The position numbers and the translations under genes were made by a program. A DNA stretch of 64,000 bases from CAZESS01 sp964414415 (lineage in GTDB: Archaea > Thermoplasmatota > E2 > UBA202 > DSCA01): NCBI GenBank assembly GCA_964414415.1, contig CAYPWJ010000006.1, forward strand, positions 1 to 64,000, given 5' to 3'. This document shows, one piece after another, positions 35,796-44,331 of this stretch (positions within the stretch are counted from its first letter, which is position 1; every line of letters starts with the position of its first letter). Under the pieces are notes generated by a model. It did not search any database and was not told where the DNA came from. It was given only the letters and a program-made list of their open reading frames with translations.

Positions 35796-36383
35796 TCAGC
35801 CGTCAAGCCTGGCGATGGTCTCCCCGGCATGGACACGGTCGCCCTCCTGCACAGCCGGAGTGGCATCGTCGGGCAGCTCCACCGTCACCTTGGAGCCGAA
35901 GCGGATGATGCCGATGCGCTGTCCCTTCTCGACCCTGTCACCCACGGCGATGTAGGGCACGATGCGCCTTGCTATGGCGCCGGCTATCTGCGTCACCGTC
36001 ATCGCGCCGCGGTGGGTATCCAGCGAGATGTGCAGGCGCTCGTTGTCGCCACGCTCCCGGAACGCAGGGGCATGCCTGCCAGGGGTATGCTGCATCGCCG
36101 TGACGGTGCCGGCGAGCGGCGCCCGGTTGACGTGGACGTTCCACAGGTTCATGAAAATCGAGATGGAGCTGCCGGCTTCCAGGACGACGCCGTCCGCCGG
36201 GGAGACGATGCCGCTGCCAGTCGTTCGCCCCGGATCGCGGAAGAACAGCAGGAACAGGAGCTGCAGCAGCAGAAGCGCCAGGGCAAGGGGCACAAACACC
36301 GCGTCGAGAAGGGAGAGCACCGCGAACAGCAGGGCAAAGGGCAGCGGCGCCACGGCTATGTGCAGGCAGCCCCGGGCAATCAT
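35796..36383 (-). CDS. psd: Archaetidylserine (phosphatidylserine) decarboxylase
   Basis: A 195-residue short-form PSD. The N-terminus has two hydrophobic segments, then RDPGR and SPADGVV, WNVHVNRAPLAG, and the self-cleavage site FGSKVTVELP where the Ser becomes the pyruvoyl cofactor. It makes the ethanolamine-type polar lipid from the serine lipid. The start overlaps the artA stop (ATGA), so the two are co-translated. In haloarchaea this lipid branch has been linked to ArtA-dependent lipid anchoring of surface proteins, which makes the pairing meaningful. Confidence 0.9.
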   Translation of the reverse strand: MIARGCLHIAVAPLPFALLFAVLSLLDAVFVPLALALLLLQLLFLLFFRDPGRTTGSGIVSPADGVVLEAGSSISIFMNLWNVHVNRAPLAGTVTAMQHTPGRHAPAFRERGDNERLHISLDTHRGAMTVTQIAGAIARRIVPYIAVGDRVEKGQRIGIIRFGSKVTVELPDDATPAVQEGDRVHAGETIARLDG

Positions 36384-37327
36384 CGTCGCCTCAGCCGTTG
36401 CAGCGCTCGCTCCACTGGCCCCCGGCGCTGCGGCAGGTCGAACAGGCCGATGATGTTGTCGTAGAGCTCCGGCAGTATCTCGAAGGCGATATAGGCCAGC
36501 GCTATCAGAGCAATGAGCGATCCGGCCTTGCCGACGACGTTGTGCATCAGGTAAAAGCTTGCACCGAGCACCTCGACGCCGACGATGACGCCGACGTTCC
36601 GGACGATGTTCAGGACGTAGATGACTGGAACCGTCACGGCAAACACCTTGAAGCGTCGCTCGCGGTCGATGCCGTGCAGCGCCACGATGACGCCGACGAA
36701 GATCATGATGGACTGCAGGCCGGTGCAGGCAAGGATGATGTTTACCGACCCGGCTCCATTGAACGTGACAGGCACCCAGACGGAGTTCCCGTACTGCACG
36801 CTCTCAGCGGCAACGTTGTAGCCGAGCTGCCGCGTCACCCAGGCCGTCTGGTCAGCCACGACTTTTATAAGGGCGCCGGAGAGCTGCGGCAGTTGGTCGA
36901 TGAGGAAATAAAAAAAGCCGGAGACAAAGGTGGCGCCGGCGATGAACGACAGTGCCTGCACCTCCTCGTTGCGGCGATGCGAGAGATATTCATGGTAGCC
37001 GAGATAGCACAGGAAAAACACGCCGGCGATGCACAGCATCGCGTTGACGACGTCACCGGCTTCCTTCAGGTAGAGATATCCGGGCTGCGTCGCCCAGTAG
37101 CCGGCAAAGATAAACCAGCCGGCGGCGGTAACGAGATGATGCAGGCGATGCCGGGTAAAAAAGCCGGCGCCGAGAAGCAGCAGTCCGCTGAACAGCGGTA
37201 TCGACACGAGGAGGTCAAATGTCTCCGGCGCCGCATACCAGACAGTCTGGAACAGCAGGTGGCCAGTTAGCAACGCGCCGACGGCACCGCCGAGCAGGAT
37301 GACGATGGACCAAGTATCCCTCTGCAC
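36380..37327 (-). CDS. artA: Archaeosortase A
   Basis: Integral membrane cysteine transpeptidase of the exosortase family, 315 residues with about eight hydrophobic segments. The catalytic triad is visible: Cys in ACTGLQS, Arg in LNIVRNVGV and His in YLMHNVVGK. The enzyme cleaves PGF-CTERM tails and transfers the protein to a membrane lipid. Two clear PGF-CTERM proteins are in this window (13600-15060 and 49600-50064), plus a variant at 50092-52125. The start is GTG, with CACATAAACC centred 24 nt upstream. It forms an operon with the phospholipid decarboxylase. Confidence 0.93.
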   Translation of the reverse strand: MQRDTWSIVILLGGAVGALLTGHLLFQTVWYAAPETFDLLVSIPLFSGLLLLGAGFFTRHRLHHLVTAAGWFIFAGYWATQPGYLYLKEAGDVVNAMLCIAGVFFLCYLGYHEYLSHRRNEEVQALSFIAGATFVSGFFYFLIDQLPQLSGALIKVVADQTAWVTRQLGYNVAAESVQYGNSVWVPVTFNGAGSVNIILACTGLQSIMIFVGVIVALHGIDRERRFKVFAVTVPVIYVLNIVRNVGVIVGVEVLGASFYLMHNVVGKAGSLIALIALAYIAFEILPELYDNIIGLFDLPQRRGPVERALQRLRRR

Positions 37328-37365
37328 GGGCCAATAATGGCCCCTGGTTTATGTGTTTTTCTCTC

Positions 37366-38325
37366 TTATTTCAGGTAGATGTGCCCCATGCTTCGCTTCC
37401 ACAGCCAGAGATCCTCGGTCTCCGCGTTCTCCTTTATCATCTGGGCGTAGTCAACCGTGGCGTCAAGCTCGTCGGCATGGTAGACCGCGTAGGCCTCGGG
37501 GAACTGCGGCTCCTTGGGGGAGCCGTACTCCTTGCGGCCGTGGTGGCTCAGGACGATGTGGAGGACCTTCATGGCCTCGCGCTCCGGCATCTCTATCGTT
37601 TTGAGGCGCTCCCGGACCATCTGCGCGCCGATGGGGATGTGCCCGAGCAGCATGCCCTCCTCCGAGATGTCGATGGAGGTCTCCACGGCGAATTCCCTGA
37701 TTTTGCCGACGTCGTGCAGGATGGCCCCGGTCATCAGGAGGCTGTAGTCCATCGAGGGAAACAACTCGTGGACGCGCTGGCAGAGCCGGGTGACATGCAG
37801 CGTATGGACCAGCAGGCCGCCGATGTAGTTCTGGTGGCGGTGCATCGCCGCCGGCGCCGCCTTGAAGCGTTCGACGAAGGAGCTGTCCTGGAAGAAGGTG
37901 TCCAGCACGGCACGGTACGGTGCCTCCACGGTGTCGATGACGGCCATGAGATCCCCCATGAGCTCGTCGACGTCGTGTTCGCCGACCTCCACGAAATCCG
38001 TCGGGTCGTATTCTCCCGCCTGGCAGGCGCGGATGCCGCCTTTTTCAACGTTTATTTCCCGTTTCTGCCGGTAGGGGACCACCCGGCCGCGGATGAAGAC
38101 GACGTCGCCTTTTTCGACGCTCCTGAACAGCTGGCGGGTGTAGCCGGCGTCGTCGCCCCAGTACTTGGCGGTAATCTCGCCGGTCTTGTCGGACAGCCGG
38201 AGCTCAAACCAGGCGCCGTCTTTGCCCGCGTCTTTGTACTCTCGTGGAGGCTTGGTGAACTTGACGGCGAAGGTGCTGTTCACCGCGTCGCCTTCCGCAA
38301 GATCAGATACAAATTGTGTCTTCAT
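37366..38325 (-). CDS. YhaM-like 3'-5' exoribonuclease (OB-fold plus HD domain)
   Basis: A 319-residue protein. Residues 15-105 form an OB-fold nucleic-acid-binding domain (FELRLSDKTGEITAKYWG), and 130-310 an HD domain with LVHTLHVTRL, GAILHDVGKIREF and LSHHGRKEYGS metal ligands. This order is that of YhaM/CBF1-type exonucleases. The start is 4 nt behind the gcvT stop, so it is translated from the gcvT mRNA. The association with gcvT has no obvious functional reason. Confidence 0.85.
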   Translation of the reverse strand: MKTQFVSDLAEGDAVNSTFAVKFTKPPREYKDAGKDGAWFELRLSDKTGEITAKYWGDDAGYTRQLFRSVEKGDVVFIRGRVVPYRQKREINVEKGGIRACQAGEYDPTDFVEVGEHDVDELMGDLMAVIDTVEAPYRAVLDTFFQDSSFVERFKAAPAAMHRHQNYIGGLLVHTLHVTRLCQRVHELFPSMDYSLLMTGAILHDVGKIREFAVETSIDISEEGMLLGHIPIGAQMVRERLKTIEMPEREAMKVLHIVLSHHGRKEYGSPKEPQFPEAYAVYHADELDATVDYAQMIKENAETEDLWLWKRSMGHIYLK

Positions 38326-38329
38326 CTCA

Positions 38330-39409
38330 CTAACAGTCTCCCTTTTCGACGAACGGCGGCTTCACAGCCGTGGCGGACACGCTGCGGTCGTTGACCACGA
38401 TGTCATAGTCGCCGGCATCCTGATACCCTGGCGTGATGTAGGCCATCGCGACGCCTGTCTTGAGGCACGGTGAAAACGAGCCCGAGGTGACGACCCCGAC
38501 CTGGTCGCCGTCATGCTCCACCCGCTGCCCGCTGCGCGGGACGCCGCGCTCGGTGCACCGGAGGAACATCAGCTGGTCGTGCTCGCCGTCTTTTTGCTGC
38601 TGTAGCGCCTCCCTGCCAATGAAGTCATGGTTCCACTGTATCGCCCAGCCCATGCCTGCCTCGATGGGGGTTCGGCCGCCGGCGAACTCGTTGCCGGCCA
38701 GTGCGAAGCCTTTCTCGAGGCGCAGGGTGTCGCGGGCGCCCAGGCCGACGGGCGTGATGCCGTGCTCTTCGCCGGCCTCAAGGATATCCCGGTACAGCCG
38801 TTCGCCGGCCTCGCCCGGGGTTGTGTAGAGCTCGAATCCCCGCTCGCCGGTGTAACCCGTCCGCGAGAGGATACATCGGTCGCCGCGCTCCACCTCGGTG
38901 CAGGCGAACAGCTTGAGGTCGTCAAGCTCCGCGTCGACAACCTGGTTGAGCACATCTGGCGACGACGGCCCCTGCACCGCCAGGATGACGTCCCGGCTGC
39001 TCCTGTTCTCCAGCTCGACGTCCATGTCCTCCGCATGCCGCGCGAACCAGGACTCGACGTCGTCGTGACGGCCGGCGTTGGGCACAAAGAGGTATTCCTC
39101 GTCGTCGGTATGCAGGAACACCTCATCGTCGATGATGGTGCCGTCCTCGCGGAGGATGGCGGTGTAGAAGCCCATGCCCACGGGGACCTTGTCGGGGTTG
39201 CAGGTCGTCAGCCGGCTTACAAGGTCGAACGCGTCGCTGCCGCGCACGTAGAGGTTGCCCATGTGGGAGACGTCGAAGACCCCGACGTCGTGCCGGACCG
39301 CCAGATGTTCATCCTTGATGGAGCTGTACTTCAACGGCATCGTGTGGCCCTCGAACTCGGTGAACGTGGCGCCCAGCTCCTCGTGCAAGTCATGTAACGG
39401 CGATTTCAT
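38330..39409 (-). CDS. gcvT: Aminomethyltransferase GcvT (glycine cleavage T protein)
   Basis: Tetrahydrofolate-dependent T protein of the glycine cleavage system, 359 residues. Visible are DVSHMGNLYVRG, the folate-site stretch LSRTGYTGERGFELY and GLGARDTLRLEKGF. The ATG at 39409 is chosen because ACATTTTATG (39431-39440) lies 26 nt upstream; an earlier in-frame Met would overlap this promoter. The P and H proteins are not in the window, and a GcvT-like folate enzyme acting elsewhere cannot be excluded. Confidence 0.9.
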   Translation of the reverse strand: MKSPLHDLHEELGATFTEFEGHTMPLKYSSIKDEHLAVRHDVGVFDVSHMGNLYVRGSDAFDLVSRLTTCNPDKVPVGMGFYTAILREDGTIIDDEVFLHTDDEEYLFVPNAGRHDDVESWFARHAEDMDVELENRSSRDVILAVQGPSSPDVLNQVVDAELDDLKLFACTEVERGDRCILSRTGYTGERGFELYTTPGEAGERLYRDILEAGEEHGITPVGLGARDTLRLEKGFALAGNEFAGGRTPIEAGMGWAIQWNHDFIGREALQQQKDGEHDQLMFLRCTERGVPRSGQRVEHDGDQVGVVTSGSFSPCLKTGVAMAYITPGYQDAGDYDIVVNDRSVSATAVKPPFVEKGDC

Positions 39410-39451
39410 GCTTTCGTATCGCCACCGGGCCATAAAATGTTATGGGTACCG

Positions 39452-39739
39452 TCACTTGATGATGTCCACGCCGTAGTCCTTCTCTCCGTCCTTCAGCTTC
39501 CGCGCTTCGGGGGACGCGCAGTCCCGGCAGACGCCGTAGAGCACCAGGAAACATGAGGGACAGATGGCTCTGCCGCACCGCACGCATCGGTGCTTCGCCT
39601 CGCGTCCCTTGCAGATGGCGCAGCGACCGGAGACATCCGCGGCGTAGCGCTCCTCCGCCTCCTCGTCCTGCACTTCGTCGCGGTGCTCCTCAAGCCACTG
39701 GCGGAGTTCTTCATTCATTTCCTCTTTTTCTTCCGTCAT
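39452..39739 (-). CDS. Small zinc-finger protein (B-box/HIT-like)
   Basis: A 95-residue protein with an acidic helical N-terminus (residues 1-35) and a cysteine/histidine domain: CAICKGREAKHRCVRC, then CPSCFLVLYGVCRDC. The pattern fits a cross-brace zinc finger binding two zinc ions. Its start is 4 nt behind the carS stop, so it is in one operon with the lipid enzyme. Function is unknown. Confidence 0.7.
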   Translation of the reverse strand: MTEEKEEMNEELRQWLEEHRDEVQDEEAEERYAADVSGRCAICKGREAKHRCVRCGRAICPSCFLVLYGVCRDCASPEARKLKDGEKDYGVDIIK

Positions 39740-39743
39740 TTTT

Positions 39744-40298
39744 TCACCAGGGAACCTCTTTCAATCCAGCAAGGTAGCCGACGACGTTGGCGAGATAATG
39801 AAGGAGCGGGGTAAACACGAGGAGAAAGGCAACGTGCCACCCCGTGAGATGGGCAAGGAACCAGTTGCCATCGGCGCTGCTCTGCCCGAGGGCCACGCTG
39901 GCCAGATAGGAAAGCAGCAGGGCGCCGAGCAGGAAATCAAGCTGGTCGGCCACGGGTAGACGCTCGCCGTGTTCCCTGCCCAAGCGGCGTTTCAGGAAGC
40001 TCTCCGTCATGTCGCCGGCGAGTGCCCCAGCCGGCAGCGCAACGATGACAGCGGCGCTGGTGACGCCGACGCCGTAGGTGCCGGGCACGGCGCTGTTCAT
40101 GACGACGGCGGCGATGACGCCGACGCCGACGCCGGACAGCAGCCCCCGCCAGGTTTTGCCGTCGCCCAGGAGGCGGGCGCCGCGCCAGCTGCGGCCACCG
40201 TCGACGGGGTGGCCGCCGCCGAGGACAACGGCCGAGGCGTTGGCCAGGTAGGCGGGCAGGATGAGCCAGACTGCTTCGCCCATGACCATCCAGTCCAT
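39744..40298 (-). CDS. carS: CDP-archaeol synthase (CarS, DUF46)
   Basis: Membrane cytidylyltransferase that activates unsaturated archaeol phosphate with CTP in polar lipid synthesis. The 184-residue protein has about five hydrophobic segments and the family signature YLANASAVVLGGGHPVDGG followed by LLGDGKTWRGLLSG. The ATG at 40298 fits a TATA-like ACTATGTATC about 23 nt upstream, while the ATGs at 40304, 40289 and 40283 are alternatives. Together with the decarboxylase at 35.8 kb it covers two steps of archaeal phospholipid synthesis. Confidence 0.88.
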   Translation of the reverse strand: MDWMVMGEAVWLILPAYLANASAVVLGGGHPVDGGRSWRGARLLGDGKTWRGLLSGVGVGVIAAVVMNSAVPGTYGVGVTSAAVIVALPAGALAGDMTESFLKRRLGREHGERLPVADQLDFLLGALLLSYLASVALGQSSADGNWFLAHLTGWHVAFLLVFTPLLHYLANVVGYLAGLKEVPW

Positions 40299-40390
40299 GT
40301 CCATGTATGGCGCTACGATACATAGTTTTTCCCGTGCAGCCCGGAGACAGACAGGCTCGGGCTGGCATCCGAGTCGACAGACGCCCCAAA

Positions 40391-40402
40391 CTATATATAT
40401 GG
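40391..40402 (+). promoter_or_regulatory. TATA box of the cold-shock gene
   Basis: CTATATATATGG centred 39 nt before the ATG, so a leader of about 14 nt is expected. It contains GGAG 10 nt before the start, unlike the leaderless majority. Confidence 0.6.
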
Positions 40403-40434
40403 GGTCGCGGTATGCGGGCAGGAGCAAACCTACT

Positions 40435-40626
40435 ATGGAAGGAACAGTAAAGAAATGGATGATGTCCTATGGCTTCATAGAGACAGACGAACTACAGGAA
40501 GACGTTTTTGTGCATGAGTCCGACGTCCAGTCGGGCGCTCAGCTGACAGAAGGAACAAAAGTCAAGTTCGACATGCAAGAGGAATCCCGTGGACCCAAAG
40601 CCGTCCACGTCGAAGTCATCGAGTAA
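40435..40626 (+). CDS. cspA: Cold-shock domain protein
   Basis: A 63-residue single cold-shock domain that binds single-stranded RNA or DNA. Visible are the N-terminal strand MEGTVKKWMMSYGFIE, where RNP1 (usually KGFGFI) is altered to SYGFIE, and the intact RNP2 DVFVHESD. The C-terminus GPKAVHVEVI is typical. CSPs are scattered in archaea, mostly in mesophilic or psychrophilic lineages, which argues against a hyperthermophile. A hairpin terminator follows. Confidence 0.93.
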   Translation: MEGTVKKWMMSYGFIETDELQEDVFVHESDVQSGAQLTEGTKVKFDMQEESRGPKAVHVEVIE

Positions 40627-40656
40627 CCGGCATCCTCTCACCGAGCAGCCAGATAC

Positions 40657-40677
40657 GCAGGCACCGCCTGCCCTTTT
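40657..40677 (+). terminator. Hairpin plus T-run terminator after cspA
   Basis: Perfect 6-bp stem GCAGGC/GCCTGC with a 3-nt loop (40657-40671), then CC and TTTT. It lies between convergent genes and could act for cspA. Confidence 0.5.
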
Positions 40678-40685
40678 CCCTTCAT

Positions 40686-41999
40686 CTATCTGTTTTTTAC
40701 AACGACTGTGCCGGCAACGACGTCACCGAGCCGCTGTTTTTTTCCGGTGAAGCCGATCATGATGAGGCTGACCAGGTAGCCGAGGAGGAGCATGTCGAAA
40801 AACCGGATGACGTTGCGGGTGAACGCCGCCATGAAGTCCGGGGTGCCACCTCGCTCGTCTGTCACGGCGAGGCCGAGGAGGCCCTTGCCGACCGTGATCC
40901 CGGCCGCCCATTCCAGCCCGGTGAAATAGAGCAGCTGCATCGAGAAAAAGAACACGAAGAACATCGTGGCCACGTTGAAGCTGGACAACAGCGCGGGAAG
41001 CAGCGACAGAAACCCGAGGATTGCCGCATCGAGGAGAAACGCACCGGTGCGGCGGAGCGCCGAGGCATAGCGGCGGCGCTCAAGCTTGTCTAACGCATCG
41101 AGGAGCAGCCGACTCGTCGTCACTGCAGCGCGGGCGTCTCCGGCGCTTGTGACGGGACGGTTTTGCAGCAGCGTGAAGTCGTGCCCGGCAGCCTGGCCGA
41201 GCAGCCGTCGCACCACCTGGACATCGCACGGGTATCCAAGCCAGGTGAGTTTTTCCCTGACCGCCCGGGCGGCGAGATGACGGGCTGTCTCCCGGTCTCG
41301 TGCCGAGCGCGCGCTGGCAAGCAGCATGTGGGGATCGCGGCTCCGGGCGGGGCGCCGCTTGATGCCCCGATGCATGAACGGCAGGACGAGGCAGAGGGAG
41401 AGCAGCCCGGCGATGTAGACCATGTCGTACAGGCCGGCGCCGCCGACGGAGCCCATGAACGGCTCGCTGAATATCTCCGGCAGATGGAAAAAATCAGCGC
41501 CGATGACCACGCCCAGCGTCGCGATGGCGTAGCTGTATCCTGGCGATGCGACGGAGCGACGTGACGCCAGGAGCAGCGCAAGCAACGCGGCCAGAATCGA
41601 GGGGAGCAGGTAGAAGGGAAACGAGGCGACGACCCCCATGGCGGTCACCCGGGTTACCATGAACGAGGCAGCGGCGACGAGGCCGACACCGGCGACGAGG
41701 CGGGGCAGCCCGACGTCGTGCTTCCGGATGAGATGGAGGGAAAGCACGATGGGAACGACGGCGCCGCCGACGTTGAACGCCAGGAAATAGTCCCGGTATA
41801 TGAACACGGGAACGTCGAACAGCATCGCCGCGAACGGCCCGATGGCGACGAGGCCTATCTCCTGGCGTGACAGCCCGATCGCCTGGAACATCCCCCGGCG
41901 AGTGACATAGGCAGCGAGGAGCCCGGCCAGCAGGACAAGTGGCAGCAGCAAAAGGAAGAGCGTCTGCAGCAACTGTGGCGACACATCCCTGGATTGCAT
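40686..41999 (-). CDS. Membrane protein, DUF1614 domain fused to RDD domain
   Basis: A 437-residue polytopic protein. The N-terminal half (residues 1-215) resembles DUF1614, with DYFLAFNVGGAVVPIVLSLHLI and several membrane spans. A soluble middle part (about 216-300) is charged and helical. The C-terminal 130 residues are an RDD domain with ALRRTGAFLLDAAIL, GITVGKGLLGL and QRLGDVVAGTVVV. No transport or enzymatic role can be read from the sequence. The promoter is less clear than elsewhere, and a leader of about 15-20 nt is possible. Confidence 0.75.
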   Translation of the reverse strand: MQSRDVSPQLLQTLFLLLLPLVLLAGLLAAYVTRRGMFQAIGLSRQEIGLVAIGPFAAMLFDVPVFIYRDYFLAFNVGGAVVPIVLSLHLIRKHDVGLPRLVAGVGLVAAASFMVTRVTAMGVVASFPFYLLPSILAALLALLLASRRSVASPGYSYAIATLGVVIGADFFHLPEIFSEPFMGSVGGAGLYDMVYIAGLLSLCLVLPFMHRGIKRRPARSRDPHMLLASARSARDRETARHLAARAVREKLTWLGYPCDVQVVRRLLGQAAGHDFTLLQNRPVTSAGDARAAVTTSRLLLDALDKLERRRYASALRRTGAFLLDAAILGFLSLLPALLSSFNVATMFFVFFFSMQLLYFTGLEWAAGITVGKGLLGLAVTDERGGTPDFMAAFTRNVIRFFDMLLLGYLVSLIMIGFTGKKQRLGDVVAGTVVVKNR

Positions 42000-42067
42000 G
42001 TCGCTACAAAAAGGTTTGGAAACGCCGTGAACAAACTATATTAAGGCGAGTGCATATTATTTCAACA

Positions 42068-42901
42068 ATGAAGGGGAAGGCCCGGTGTCCTCACTGTCGG
42101 GAAAACGTCATCGTCGAGGTACCGGAGGGAGCCAGCGGCGAACAGGTCGTCACCTGCCCACAGTGCGGCATGGATTTCAGGGTCAACGTCAGCGAGCGGT
42201 ACAGCTGGGAGGAGGAGACCCCGCCCATTCATCCCTCAGTCCATCCCGACAAGCGATCGCTGAAGCCGGCGATGGCTGGCGCTCTCCTCATCGTGATATT
42301 TCTCCTTGGGACGATAATGGCGGGAGCGCTGCTGTTTTCGATGGACACCGTGACTGATACAGGCATGACCGGTAGCTACTCCGGCACCGTCGTGGGCGAG
42401 GACGGCACCGGGCTGGCCGGCGTCAACGTCTCTGTTGAAGGCGAGAGCCTGACGGCGGCGACCGATGCCTCGGGTGGCTTTACGCTCTCCAACGTATCCG
42501 GCGGTAAACATACGCTGGTGTTTTCCAAGCAGGGCTACAAGACACTCCGGGCGGAGGTGTTTGTGCTTCCCTTCGACATTGCGGTGCCCACCAAGGATTT
42601 CTCCATGGAACCGGGACCGGAGACGGAGTCCACCAGCCAGCAGGGAATGATAGTCACGGTCCTTGAGCTGGCACCGGTGCTCGCCGGTGGCATTCTGGCG
42701 CTGTCAATCGTCGCGTTGATCGGTGGCATCCTCGCCATCCTGCGGAAGTACTTTGTCGTGGCGGTCGTCGGCGCCGTCTGCGGCACCATCGCCGGGTTTT
42801 TCAGCATCGTCGGCATCCCGCTGGGTATCATCGCGCTGGTGCTGCTGCTAATATCGAAGGAGGAGTTCATCCCTGCCGGCAGCGAAGAGTACAGCTTTTA
42901 G
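42068..42901 (+). CDS. Zinc-ribbon membrane protein with carboxypeptidase-regulatory-like domain
   Basis: A 277-residue protein. The N-terminal MJ0042-like zinc ribbon has CPHC and CPQCGMDF and faces the cytoplasm. A membrane span lies near residues 61-82, and an exported carboxypeptidase-regulatory/CNA-B-like fold follows (GTVVGEDGTGLAGVNVSVEG, SGGKHTLVFSKQGY). Two or three membrane spans occupy the C-terminus. Such a fold usually mediates surface structure or binding; the function is unknown. A TATA box at 42035-42046 places transcription start at the ATG. Confidence 0.75.
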   Translation: MKGKARCPHCRENVIVEVPEGASGEQVVTCPQCGMDFRVNVSERYSWEEETPPIHPSVHPDKRSLKPAMAGALLIVIFLLGTIMAGALLFSMDTVTDTGMTGSYSGTVVGEDGTGLAGVNVSVEGESLTAATDASGGFTLSNVSGGKHTLVFSKQGYKTLRAEVFVLPFDIAVPTKDFSMEPGPETESTSQQGMIVTVLELAPVLAGGILALSIVALIGGILAILRKYFVVAVVGAVCGTIAGFFSIVGIPLGIIALVLLLISKEEFIPAGSEEYSF

Positions 42902-42947
42902 CGAGGGGTCAATAACCTTTATCTACCGGGCCTCTATGTAACCGACG

Positions 42948-43895
42948 ATGTCGACGATATGGCTGCAGGCGCGGCTGGCGGTCGCCGTGGCGGTGATGTT
43001 CGCCCTTATCTACGGCTTCATCACGCTCGTCGCCTATCTGATGGGCGCCGCCTACCCGATACCGCTGGCAGCGCTGGCGGTCATCATCGTCGTCCTGCAG
43101 TATGTCGCCGGCCCCAAGATCGTTGAGGCGACGATGGCCGTGAGCTACATCGAGCGGAGCGACAATCCAGAGCTGTATGACATGGTACAGCGACTGGCGC
43201 AGCGAGGGAGTCTGCCCATGCCCAAGGTCGGCATCTCGAGGCGACAGGTCCCCAACGCGTTTGCCTTCGGGCGCAGCCAGAAGGACGGACGGGTCTGTGT
43301 CACCGAGGCGTTGCTGCAGCGGCTCACCCGGGAGGAGCTCGAGGCCGTGCTCGCACACGAGGTGTCGCATCTCCGTCACCACGACATGGTCGTCACCACC
43401 ACGCTGTCGGTCATCCCGCTCATCTGTTATTTTGCCTTCTGGACGTTTCTGTTTGGACGGGGGCGGCAGGGTGCAGGGGCGATCATCGCCGTCGTCGCCT
43501 TTGGCCTCTACCTGGCGACCAATCTCATCGTGCTCTACGTCAGCCGTATCAGGGAATACTACGCGGATCAGGGCGGCGCGGAGCTCACCGGGAAGCCACA
43601 CGTGCTGGCCTCCGCCCTCTACCGCATCACGCTTGATACCACCCAGGTCAGCCCGGAGGAACGGAAAAAAGTAGCGGGCATCAAGGCGTTTCTTGCCACC
43701 GACCCGTCCAGGTCGGAGCGGGACATCACCGACCTGCGGCAGGCCGACCTCGACATGGACGGTCATCTCGACAGCCGCGAGGTGCAGCGGTTCGCCGACC
43801 GTGCAACGGTGAGCGCAACAGACAGGCTCATGGAAGTGTTTTCCTCGCACCCCAACATGGTGAAGCGGGTGCGGCGACTGGCGTCGATACAATGA
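42948..43895 (+). CDS. htpX: HtpX-like M48 membrane metalloprotease
   Basis: Zinc metalloprotease for membrane protein quality control, 315 residues. Two N-terminal and two middle membrane segments flank the zinc motif HEVSHLRHHD, and the third ligand lies in REYYADQGGA. A C-terminal extension holds an EF-hand-like DLDMDGHLDSREV, then the family-typical SSHPNMVKRVRRL. CCTTTATCTA lies about 27 nt before the ATG, giving a leaderless start. The stop overlaps the next gene (ATGA). Confidence 0.9.
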   Translation: MSTIWLQARLAVAVAVMFALIYGFITLVAYLMGAAYPIPLAALAVIIVVLQYVAGPKIVEATMAVSYIERSDNPELYDMVQRLAQRGSLPMPKVGISRRQVPNAFAFGRSQKDGRVCVTEALLQRLTREELEAVLAHEVSHLRHHDMVVTTTLSVIPLICYFAFWTFLFGRGRQGAGAIIAVVAFGLYLATNLIVLYVSRIREYYADQGGAELTGKPHVLASALYRITLDTTQVSPEERKKVAGIKAFLATDPSRSERDITDLRQADLDMDGHLDSREVQRFADRATVSATDRLMEVFSSHPNMVKRVRRLASIQ

Positions 43896-44323
43896 GCGAG
43901 GAGCTCGTCAAGATGGACATCCATCCAGAGTACTACCAGGCTGACAGCTACAGCGAAATCGTGCTCGTCAACGACGAGATAGCGCTGCCCATCTACGTGA
44001 CCAAGGCACAGGCGGTCAGCATCATTAACGGGCTGCACGGGGTAGCGCCGTCGCGCCCGATGACCCACGATATCTTCATCAAGCTCATCAACGCCATGTC
44101 CGGCTGTATCATACGGGTCGTCATCGATGGCCTGCATGCAGGCGTCTTCATGGCCAAGCTCTACATAGAGCACTTCAGCGGCGGCGACGCCGAGGAGATA
44201 ATTATGGATGCGCGACCCAGCGACTGCATCGCCCTGGCCGCCCGGGAGGGATGCGGCATCTACGTCGCGGCGGACGTCCTGCAGGAGGCAGGCAAGCAAA
44301 AAGAGGAGCTGGGCATCGAGTAG
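43892..44323 (+). CDS. Bifunctional nuclease family protein (DUF151)
   Basis: A 143-residue DUF151 (BFN) domain protein, with RPMTHDIFIKLI and ARPSDCIALAAREGCGIYVA as family signatures. Plant members have DNase and RNase activity; archaeal roles are not established. Its start overlaps the HtpX-like stop, so the two are coupled. No other domains are present. Confidence 0.87.
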   Translation: MSEELVKMDIHPEYYQADSYSEIVLVNDEIALPIYVTKAQAVSIINGLHGVAPSRPMTHDIFIKLINAMSGCIIRVVIDGLHAGVFMAKLYIEHFSGGDAEEIIMDARPSDCIALAAREGCGIYVAADVLQEAGKQKEELGIE

Positions 44324-44331
44324 CCGCGCCG

